This document shows, piece by piece, positions 8,533 through 16,218 of a DNA stretch of 16,218 nt. The stretch is from Gamarada debralockiae (taxonomy: Eukaryota; Ascomycota; Leotiomycetes; Helotiales; Hyphodiscaceae), in assembly GCA_002803225.1 (NCBI GenBank), contig NXFV01000189.1, positions 1-16,218 on the forward strand. The letters are read 5' to 3'. Numbering within the stretch: position 1 is the first letter of the stretch; each line of letters opens with the position of its first letter. The translations under genes were made by a program, and so were the position numbers. The notes beneath the pieces were generated by a model, which saw only the letters and a list, made by a program, of their open reading frames with translations, made no database searches and was not told the origin of the DNA.

Positions 8533-9264
8533 TCACATCAACAACTTATCTCTAATCCTTACACTTGGCAACTCGAACCTCTCATACTCCCGTCCCACCT
8601 GTCTACAAACCTCCTCCAACACCCTCTCCTCCAGCAAAAACCCCTGCCGGAAATCAACCCAAAACCTCAGCACCTCCTCAACCCTTTCCCTCGGCTCCAC
8701 AAATCTGACTTCCTTTCCACAATCCCCTGTCTCTCTTCCCTTCTGACATAACACCAACACCACTTCCTCCAAATTTTTAAATCCTCTTATCAGGCTCGCC
8801 TTGTTATACGACTCCCAAGGCCGCTTGACTTCGATGTCGACGTGATCAATCGCTATCTTCTTCACCTCATCTAACAACCCTGCCCTATCCACGACTAAAG
8901 ACCTGAAGTCGCGGAGAGTTTCGTCGTACCCCATTGCCATATGTCTAGGTAAATATAGTGTGTCTCTGTAAGGGTTAAAGTATATTCTCGCGGGGCTGGA
9001 GCGTGTGCCGAACGCGAGGTTGTAGATGTGCAGTGCTTCTTTGCGTGCTTCATGGGAGACGTGGAGGATTGCGGGAGGGTGGGATGAGGACACACATGTG
9101 TCGAGGGAGGGAAGGTACCGGATTGATACTGTGCGCGGGAAGCAGGCGTGCTGCCAGACTTTGAGGCGGAGTTCGGGTGCGAGACTGGTGAAGAGTGTGA
9201 ACGTCGTTGCTGCTTTCGTTGACATCTTGTGTAGTGAAGGAGGAAGAGATGTTGTGAGCGACAT
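8533..9264 (-). CDS. 2EXR-domain protein, function unknown
   Basis: The intronless ORF encodes 243 residues. Residues about 22-115 carry the 2EXR pattern: a start of the form FTLFTSLAPELRLKVWQHA, then an ILHVSHEARKEAL segment (the family's LLxVCRESRxxAL motif), and IYFNPYRDTLYL near the end of the domain. Proteins with this domain are numerous in Pezizomycotina, usually intronless or nearly so, about 200-350 residues long and of unknown biochemical role; resemblance to F-box-like openings is often noted. The C-terminal half here is charged and helical-looking, with several Glu/Arg-rich stretches, and has no recognised motif. There is no signal peptide or membrane helix, so the product is expected in cytosol or nucleus. 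A second in-frame ATG at codon 14 has the better context (A at -3) and sits just before the domain, so the true start may be at 9225. Confidence 0.85.
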   Translation of the reverse strand: MSLTTSLPPSLHKMSTKAATTFTLFTSLAPELRLKVWQHACFPRTVSIRYLPSLDTCVSSSHPPAILHVSHEARKEALHIYNLAFGTRSSPARIYFNPYRDTLYLPRHMAMGYDETLRDFRSLVVDRAGLLDEVKKIAIDHVDIEVKRPWESYNKASLIRGFKNLEEVVLVLCQKGRETGDCGKEVRFVEPRERVEEVLRFWVDFRQGFLLEERVLEEVCRQVGREYERFELPSVRIRDKLLM

Positions 9265-10130
9265 TTGATTCGGTTTTAGTGAATGAAGACTTGAGGCTGG
9301 TACTACTTCTCAAGGAAGAAAGACAGATATTTGGACAAGGCTGTCTCCTTATAGAAATCAATGAGAATAGAAAATCCGGGGCCGCTGTGAGGGCTGAATG
9401 TGGCGTGGTAAGAGGGCGCCTGTTGGCTGACACGAGGCTGGACACCTTGGCCTTGCATTGACCTCTGGAGAATCAGAAAAGAGGAAGTACAAGACCAAAC
9501 GAACACCAAATTCAGCCTTTGAATGTCGCAAATTCGACAGACTCGAGGAGAATATATACTTACTTCTCCTTATCATCTATCCGGATCCAACATAACTACT
9601 TCAATCCTAGAAAAAAGTCGTCGCGAAGTCCTGTCATGGACAAGCCAAGAACAATGAAGCTTTCTGTCGAATTCGGCTGGAAATGGACGATAATGGGGAT
9701 ATCCTGGGCACCTCCGTATTGTGGGGTGTTTAGAGGACATGATCCCGGGAAATCGAAAGGTGCTGGCAGCGCTAACAGCCAGAGTGGTGTGATTTTGAGG
9801 ATAAACGAACATGGGAATCCAAGAACGACCAGTGAGATTGGTGAATGATGCTTACCATTTCCCGTCAGCAATATGTAGAGAATAGTTACACCTGCGAGTT
9901 GATTTGTTTGGAGATTAGAATAGGGGCATCCTGGTTGGAAAGGATGAAAAAGGAAACATGTTCGTGAGAGGTGTGGTCGTTGTTAAGGGCACTTGATAGA
10001 TCCAGGGTAAGACTTTTCTACACCTATTCACCGCCTTCTTTTTAACGGGGGTTATTCAACCAGCAGAATAAAAACCAATCTAGAAATTCTTCCTCGTTTC
10101 TAGCAACACTCAGAGCAATTTCACAAGCTC
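9265..10130. other. Divergent promoter region between the 2EXR and transglycosylase genes
   Basis: About 870 bases lie between the two divergent starts. Overlapping ORFs exist on both strands (for example plus 9519-9848 and minus 9596-9871), but they are mirror shadows without motifs and I do not accept any. No clear TATA box, RNA gene or repeat was found. Confidence 0.5.
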
Positions 10131-10208
10131 ATGCCCCGCCAGCCTCTCACATCTCTCCTCCTCCAATCCCAATTATGGCACCAAAGCCCTCAATGCCATC
10201 GGCGTTGA
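10131..10208 (+). promoter_or_regulatory. Upstream ORF overlapping the transglycosylase start
   Basis: An ATG at 10131 opens a 25-codon frame ending with TGA at 10206-10208. It is out of frame with, and extends past, the main ATG at 10175. If the transcript begins upstream of 10131, scanning ribosomes would meet this ATG first and terminate beyond the main start, lowering translation. Its context (CTCATGC) is weak, with C at -3, so leaky scanning is likely. The transcript start is unknown. Confidence 0.4.
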
Positions 10209-11504
10209 AATTCGAATTAATTGCCCGTTGCTCTGTAAGCCTCATCCTCATTTGAGCGCATGAAAGCCTCATCTCACGAATTGCCAGACTACAAAAGCGC
10301 GAGCCGCAAACCTTACTCTTCCTCATGGCCCTGTACAACTGCCACTATTCATGCCCGTCGCGACACAGGCATCTCTCAAGGGCTTAACTCCGCAGCAACT
10401 AGAGGAAACGGGCTGCAGATTATGCCTGAACAACACCTATCATTTGGGACTGAAGCCTGGACAAGAAGTGTTGGAGAAAGTCGGAGGAGCTCATAAGCTG
10501 CAAGGATGGAAACATAATATTTTGACAGATAGTGGAGGGTATGTTTCCTGCAGTTCGCATTCTGGAACAACGATTGACAGGGCATACCCAGCTTCCAGAT
10601 GGTCAGTCTCCTAAAGCTCGCAAACATTACAGAGGAAGGCGTCCGGTTCCTTAGTCCTCACGATGGAACGCCTATGCTTCTCACCCCCGAGCATTCAATT
10701 GCTCTGCAAAACACAATAGGAAGTGATATCATCATGCAGCTCGATGATGTCCTCGTTACCACCTCACCGGACGCGAAACGAATGAGAGAGGCTATGGAGC
10801 GCAGCGTTCGGTGGCTTGACCGCTGTATTGCCGCGCATGCGAATCCTACCACGCAAAATCTATTCTGTATAATACAAGGAGGGTTGGATCTTGGGATGAG
10901 GACAGAATGCTGTAAGGAGATGGTAGCGAGAGATACTCCTGGAATTGCGATAGGAGGATTGAGCGGTGGTGAGGCCAAGGCGGATTATTGCCGTGTGGTC
11001 AACACATGCACGAGTCTCTTGCCTGAGATGAAGCCGAGATATGTGATGGGAATTGGATATCCGGAAGATTTGGTTGTCAGTGTTGCTCTGGGGGCGGATA
11101 TGTTTGACTGCGTTTGGCCGACGAGAACAGCAAGATTTGGGAACGCAATTACGAAGTATGGGATGTTGAATCTACGGCATGCGAGGTATGCGAATGACTT
11201 CGGACCCGTGGAGGAGGGATGCGGATGTGTGTGCTGCCGACAAGGAGAGGGAGGCCTGGCCGTTACGAGAGCATTCGTCCATCACGTTGCGGCAAAGGAG
11301 ACTGTCGGAGCTCATCTTTTAACCATGCACAATGTTTGGTATCAATTGGCGTTGATGAGAAGTGTTAGGGATTCTATCATCGAGGATAGATTCCCCGCCT
11401 TCTTGAAGAAGTTCTTCTCGGATCTCCATGGAGGGGATAAGACGAAATATCCGGACTGGGCTGTGGAGGCGTTACGGACGGTTGGAGTTGATTTGATGGA
11501 GTAG
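10175..11504 (+). CDS. QTRT1: Queuine tRNA-ribosyltransferase catalytic subunit (tRNA-guanine transglycosylase)
   Basis: The enzyme exchanges guanine 34 for queuine in tRNAs with GUN anticodons (Asp, Asn, His, Tyr); in eukaryotes it works as a heterodimer with a non-catalytic QTRT2 partner. Exons 10175-10234, 10288-10538 and 10592-11504 give 407 residues, the family's usual size. Both introns are 53 bases (GTAAGC and GTATGT donors, CAG acceptors), and the second join restores the DSGGFQMVS signature. Asp101 of that motif and Asp276 in DMFDCVWPTR match the two catalytic aspartates. Cys314, Cys316, Cys319 and His350 (CGCVCC...TMHN) form the zinc site. Other family marks are FMPVATQASLKG, LNNTYHL, QGGLD and GGLSGGEAK. 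Between the last zinc Cys and the TRAF segment the loop is longer than in human QTRT1 (RQGEGGLAV), which I recall as usual in fungal homologues. No start upstream of 10175 is in frame. The gene is absent from budding yeast but common in filamentous fungi. Confidence 0.96.
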
Positions 11505-11936
11505 GACTGGGAAAATATATGATAGAATGATACCCCATAGAATTCACGATTTATGAGAGATGATTGCACAGCGTTGATTGGCCAGCTGAGGAGATTGACG
11601 GTTACCCCTTTTCCAGAAGGCAACGAGCTCAGTCTCAATTGCGAAGTGATCCAGACTCTGGATAGAATTTAATTCCCAAAATTCCCCATACTCAGCCATG
11701 ATATCTCACAAGCTAAAATAAATGCTCCGAGAGCCTTTGCATTCTAGTGATATGGAGCGCAGATAAGGCTGAATTGCAGGGGTGCGCGTTAGTAAATGTA
11801 GCGCACGCGTAGGGACAGCTTCAATTTAATGACCTTGTCATAGCTTCTGCGGCTCTCCAAAAACACCAGACCAAAAGCGCATCTTGAATCATTGGGCCAA
11901 AGTAAACGATTGGCCCACCGGAGGCTTCAAAGCGCA
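11505..11936. promoter_or_regulatory. Intergenic and presumed promoter/leader of the deacetylase gene
   Basis: This holds the 3' end of the transglycosylase transcript and the promoter of the next gene. Visible sites are an inverted repeat GTGCGC (11782-11787)/GCGCAC (11801-11806), an ACGCGT box at 11805-11810 (the sequence bound by MBF-type cell-cycle factors), and an 8-base stem TGGGCCAA (11893-11900)/TTGGCCCA (11910-11917) with a 9-base loop, 20 bases before the ATG. An inverted CCAAT (ATTGG) overlaps the stem. Function of all these is inferred from sequence only. Confidence 0.35.
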
Positions 11937-14900
11937 ATGGCACACTCATCGCAGAATGGTTCATCGCAGAACAATGATTCAAAATCGGTTCCACCATCTG
12001 CACCGTTGCCGCCATCAACAAACAACACCACAGCACTTTCGCATTCGTTGAAACGACTTTCAATCAGCGCAGCATCTGCGACAGCACTCCCTCCTTCGCC
12101 GCAATCGCCCTCAAGAGCTCATCTACAGCGCAATAATTCGTCTTCTTCGCCAAATGGAAAAGTCCCACCACAAAGTCCCCTCCATCGCAGCCCAAGTTCC
12201 ATGAGCCTTGATAGGCGATCGTCAACACCTACACTATTACGAAAAGCCTCGATGAATTCCCTACACGGTGTTGGAGGTGTTACACCTTCTCGAGATCGCG
12301 CGCCGTCTCGCGCCTCTCCCTCTCGAAGATCGTCCTCCGCATCGTTCGTGAACGGATCTACGTTGGTTGGGAAGTCACCACTCTCAGAGATCGAGGATGT
12401 CGTCGAAGCACCGCGGCATACTGCAGCATCGATTGCTAGTAACCATTTCAAGACGGAGTTGGATTTACACCACAAGGAGGACAGATCTCAGACTGCGGAC
12501 ACGATTGTCATTCTTCATGATTCCTGTTATGGACACCGTTACTCTCGACCTCGCACCTCCAAAGCTTCTTTGAGTACGATTGTTGAAAGACCGGAGAGAA
12601 TACATGCAAGCATACTTGGGTTATCCGTTGCATATGTGCGCCTCGGGGAGCGACATGCGGAAGGACAATATCCCCTCCATCCTGCAAAGGACCCTGCTGC
12701 GATCCCCAATACACCCTTCCGAATCCGCAAGACAACTCGACGACTTCCTCTATCGTCTCAAGCAGTCACGAATGTTCATGGGGTAAAATGGATGGAGGAG
12801 TTGAAGATTATGTGCGACAATGCGGAGCAAAGATTGGCTATGAACGGGAAAGAATTGACACGCCCGGATATGACACGAAACCCTGAGCAAGGAGTACCAG
12901 CCAAGCTACATGAGGGAGATCTCTACTTATGTTCCGAATCACTGAACGCTATAGAGGGCGCATTAGGGGCTGTATGTGAAGGAGTGGATGCAGTCTTTCA
13001 GGGATCCTCAAATGGCAAGGGACCACATAGAACGTTCGTTGCGATAAGACCGCCAGGACATCACTGCTCGGCAAGTTACCCGTCTGGATTTTGCTGGTTG
13101 AATAATGTCCACGTCGGCATTTCTCATGCTGCTCTTACTCATGGCTTGACGCATGCTGCGATTATCGACTTTGATCTTCATCATGGAGATGGATCTCAGG
13201 CTATCGCGTGGGAGCACAACCGACGTGCTACGACTCTGCCGAAGAACGCTTTGCCTTGGAAGAAGACGTCTATTGGATATTTCAGTCTTCACGATATCAA
13301 CTCATATCCTTGCGAGATGGGTGATGAAGAGAAAGTTAAGAATGCTAGCCTCTGCATCGAAAATGCACACGGGCAGAGCATTTGGAACGTCCACTTACAG
13401 CCTTGGAAGAGCGAGACCGAATTTTGGGAGCTATACGAGACCAAATATTCCATACTTTTGGAGAAAACTCGAAACTTTCTCCGTGCGCAAACTGAGCGCC
13501 TTCGATCTCTATCAAACGGTTAGTACTTTTGATATTCGAGCAACTCTTTCCAAGTTCTGATCGGACTCATGAGTTCTACTTCCGACTCTGCCCCTACAGG
13601 GGTATCTTGAGAGTTAGAAACTCATGATACCCGCTGAATTCCTATCTTTCACCTCTGTTGAAGGATTGCTAACTCCGAATTTCCACAGGACCCAAACCCA
13701 AAGCCGCTATTTTCTTGTCCGCTGGATTCGATGCAAGTGAATGGGAGAGCTCTGGAATGCAACGTCACAAAGTCAATGTTCCTACCGAATTCTATGCCCG
13801 TCTGACACGTGACGTGGTAAGGGTCGCAGCTGAGGAAGGTTCTGCTGTTGATGGTAGGATCATTAGTGTCCTTGAGGGTGGCTACAGCGATCGAGCACTA
13901 TGGTGTGTATCCCGCTCACTTCCAATCTTTCATTTCTTTTGAACGATTACTGACTCCAACACAGCACTGGGGTGTTCAGCCATCTCAGTGGGCTTGCCGG
14001 GGGTAATCCGACCGCCATCAAGAAAGAGCTGAGTCCTACTGGCCTTGGCTATGAGATAAGTCAGAAAATCGGATCGTTCAATGAGGTTGAGAACCCGACG
14101 ATAGAGCCAATATCCCCATGGACTCAATGCTATGACGCCCAATGGTGGTCATTGCCGCAACTCGAGAAGCTCGACGCAACGGTCAGCCCACCTCCACCGC
14201 CTCCTGAACCGAAGAGGCCGAGAGATGGCACACCTCCGACGTTCTCGTCCCCTACGCAGTCCTTTATTGCAAAGGTCAACTCCCCCAAGGTGCAACGCAG
14301 TGTCTCGAATATGTCAATGAGCAATGGAGCGTCACCCAAAACTATTACGAGAGCCCCATCTCCACCACCGCCGGATGTTGATTGGACTGTGGCCGCACAT
14401 GAATTGAGCAAGCTTCTTAGTGAGTTCCGAGCTTTCACCTCTGTTGAGCCATTATTAGAAGTCAAGGAATCCTCCCTGCTCTAATATTTCACCTCTATTG
14501 AGCCATTAATAACTCCGAAATTGTCACAGTTCCTGTCGACCGACAGACCATGAGTTGCAAGCCCGAGGATCTATCGGCGGAGGCAACACGAGCGAGACGA
14601 GATCGTCAGTCGAGTTTGACCCCGCCCACGTCTGCAGCACCATCTGAATTGGGCGAGAGTTCGGCTCCTCGAATGGCTCTGAGAGTGCGGAAGCCGGCGA
14701 GACCTTTGATTGAGAGTATGGAAGAGGATGAACTGAAGAAACCCGCAACGGCAAAGGTTAGCCGTCGAAAGACAGTTGCTGATGCAGCGGTTATTACAGC
14801 TGAGAAGGTATGTTCCAATCTCCCTCTACCGGTATGCCCTCCGCTAACAATCAACTAGGCCACTTCTCGCAGCTCAACCCCAAAGCCAGAACTGCCCAGC

Positions 14901-16058
14901 TATACGCAGCCCAACAAGCAATCCAGTCGACGTCTCAGTGTTGCCTCAAATACTGGATCTGTCATATCAGAAGCCCCATCATCTCAACCAAATGGACATA
15001 GCAGAGCGCCATCGAATGGACCAATGGCAAATCCACCTAGACCAGGCAGCTCGCAGAGCATTCGGCCGGATTCATCTATGAGCTCTCGAGGCCATTCAGT
15101 TCCTTCGGTGGTCGTGAAGAAGACTAGAGCTCTAGCACAACCTCGGGCAGATCCAGCGAAGCCTCGTGTTCGTCGCAAATCGCCGTTGAACGATACGGGT
15201 GCGGCAGCTGGGAGTAGCGATGGAACTATGGATCCTCTATCTCGATCCTCGAGTGTTGCCGTACCAGCCAATGCGCCTGCGGAGGCCAGAAATACAGACA
15301 TCGACAGCTTGACCTCGGGTATGAAGAAGATCAGTATCAGCTTGGTGACTAAGGCTCAGAGAGAGGCAAGAGAGCAAGCTAAAGCTGCAAAAGCTTCGAC
15401 TTCGAAGACCACAGTGAAAATTGCTCCAAAAGCGGCGAAGCCCACCACTAGCAATCAGGTCCCCTTACCTAAAGCAGATCCGTCAGCCGCCACCGTTCAG
15501 TCTTCAGTACCACCCGTCCCGGAGTATTCGCTCGACAATTTTGAGCAATCAGCACCAGAAATACCGGACTCTCAAGATCCGGACAATATGCCTTCAATAC
15601 TCTCCGATCTTTCAAACGACTCGAACAATTATAAATCGGCTGATAGACCATCCACACCATCCCTCCCATCACACCTTCCAGCCCACTTCCAAAAAGCTTC
15701 ACAGGTTCCATTACCCGCTAGCTCTCCTCTAGCTCAGCCTGCGCCGTCATCACACCCTAGCTCGGATGTTTTCATCCCATATCAGCCAGAAGGTCCGCCT
15801 CCCTCGAACCCGGTTCCGCAACAAGAGTCTATTCGATGGCTGCCACCGAATACCTCCACACCTACGTCCATGAAGAGAGGTGACCTACCAGTTTTTACGG
15901 CTACGTCAGCGATTCCATTTGGATTGAACCCTATTCTGGCACCGATACCAAATGCTCCTGCCGCCCAAGCCCTAACACCGGAGGCAGCGCCCGCAGCGGA
16001 AAATACGAAGCCATTTGATCCGTCGATTTGGGAAGTGCCGGACACGCCTAAGAAGTAA
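11937..16058 (+). CDS. HOS3: HOS3-type histone deacetylase
   Basis: Zinc-dependent lysine deacetylase of the fungal HOS3 branch (hosB in Aspergillus), expected to act on histones or bud-neck/septum proteins. Exons 11937-13518, 13689-13902, 13965-14419, 14530-14807 and 14859-16058 give 1242 residues; all joins keep frame. Residues 1-188 are Ser/Pro-rich and disordered. The catalytic domain spans about 189-670: ILHDSCYGHRYSRP, ERPERI, RPPGHHC (active-site His375 and His376), GFCWLNNVHVG, IDFDLHHGDG (zinc ligands Asp413 and His415), SAGFDA (zinc ligand Asp542) and LEGGY (catalytic Tyr593). All catalytic residues are present, so the enzyme should be active. The conserved block LSKLLIPVDRQT is formed across the third intron. 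The last roughly 400-500 residues are low-complexity, Ser/Pro/Ala-rich and basic in patches, with one short conserved-looking KKISISLVTKAQREAREQ helix near 990-1010. The start at 11937 is the first ATG in the frame and has a fair context (G at +4). Introns 1-3 are related in sequence. Confidence 0.95.
13519..13688 (+). repeat. Deacetylase intron 1, introner-like, with internal hairpin
   Basis: 170 bases, GTTAGT donor, GCTAAC branch site, CACAG acceptor. Its 3' part (13630-13676) matches intron 2 (13911-13957) without gaps at 38 of 47 positions, and 13647-13679 matches intron 3 (14487-14519) at 27 of 33. The 5' part holds an inverted repeat: TCATGAGTT at 13567-13575 pairs with 13619-13627, ACTCT at 13585-13589 with 13610-13614, and CCCC-TACA-GGGG closes the tip at 13591-13602. 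Confidence 0.7.
13903..13964 (+). repeat. Deacetylase intron 2, same family
   Basis: 62 bases, GTGTGT donor, TACTGAC branch site, ACAG acceptor. Almost the whole intron downstream of the donor aligns with the 3' third of intron 1 (see that entry). Both the shared CCCGCT start of the match and the ACTCC after the branch site are kept. Confidence 0.7.
14420..14529 (+). repeat. Deacetylase intron 3, same family with an internal duplication
   Basis: 110 bases, GTGAGT donor, AATAAC branch site, CACAG acceptor. It contains the family core twice: 14433-14457 and 14487-14511 match at 23 of 25 positions. Only the second copy retains the AACTCCGAA that follows the branch site in intron 1. Intron 4 (14808-14858, 51 bases) has an ordinary sequence and no resemblance. 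Confidence 0.7.
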
Positions 16059-16190
16059 GCAGGGTAGGGAATACTTCGGTGGTAATTGTGTACGATTGTC
16101 GGTGGATGGGAGTGTGGCCTTCTCCTCGAAGACCAACTGAATTGCTCAAAAGGTATGAGCGATTGGCCTTCAATTTCTTTCGCTGCGTTC

Positions 16191-16218
16191 GGGGGGGGGG
16201 GGGGGGGGGGGGGGGGGG
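16191..16218. repeat. Poly-G run at the window end
   Basis: 28 consecutive G bases end the window. A homopolymer of G this long at a sequence edge is most simply explained as a contig-end sequencing or assembly artefact (no-signal base calls in two-colour chemistry are reported as G), though a real G tract at a break point cannot be excluded. Confidence 0.8.

Noticed and set aside
9519..9871. Overlapping ORFs of 79-109 codons on both strands in the divergent promoter region
   Set aside because: They mirror each other, have no motif and no coding-like pattern, and sit in presumed regulatory DNA.
11892..11936. Fifteen extra codons upstream of the deacetylase ATG, starting at a TTG
   Set aside because: No ATG occurs in this extension. 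The first in-frame ATG is 11937 and the leader region folds into a hairpin.

Overview
The window looks like nuclear DNA of a filamentous ascomycete (Pezizomycotina; Leotiomycetes is a guess from gene content). The introns are mostly 48-62 bases, with GTRNGT-type donors, CTAAC/CTGAC branch sites and YAG acceptors. Gene density is moderate, and the gene set is fungal: a relic of a HET (heterokaryon incompatibility) gene, a 2EXR-domain protein, a queuine tRNA-ribosyltransferase and a HOS3-type histone deacetylase.

Left part (1-6000): a small secreted six-cysteine protein on the minus strand (403-990) is followed by about 5 kb with no convincing intact gene. This gene-poor stretch holds a degenerate direct repeat (1135-1246), a 124-base foldback/MITE-like element (1700-1823), the broken 3' half of a HET-domain gene (about 2536-3231), a second decayed reading frame (3284-3544) and one doubtful minus-strand ORF (4029-4370). 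Several disabling stops can be explained by single C-to-T changes, which would fit RIP or ordinary deamination.

Middle part (6000-10130): a three-exon plus-strand gene encodes a single-pass membrane protein with a signal peptide, a ten-cysteine ectodomain, a Ser/Thr-rich stalk, a transmembrane helix and a long disordered cytoplasmic tail. This is the architecture of a wall-stress sensor. It converges on an intronless minus-strand 2EXR gene.

Right part (10130-16218): two plus-strand housekeeping genes follow. The first is the catalytic subunit of eukaryotic tRNA-guanine transglycosylase (three exons, with an overlapping upstream ORF). The second is a 1242-residue HOS3-like histone deacetylase (five exons). 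The most unusual signal in the window is in the deacetylase gene: its first three introns share a sequence family at their 3' ends, and one contains an extra copy plus a hairpin-bearing insert. That pattern suggests introner-like intron duplication. The window ends in a run of 28 G, probably a contig-end artefact.

The genes do not form one pathway. No CRISPR array, rRNA or tRNA gene was found by eye.
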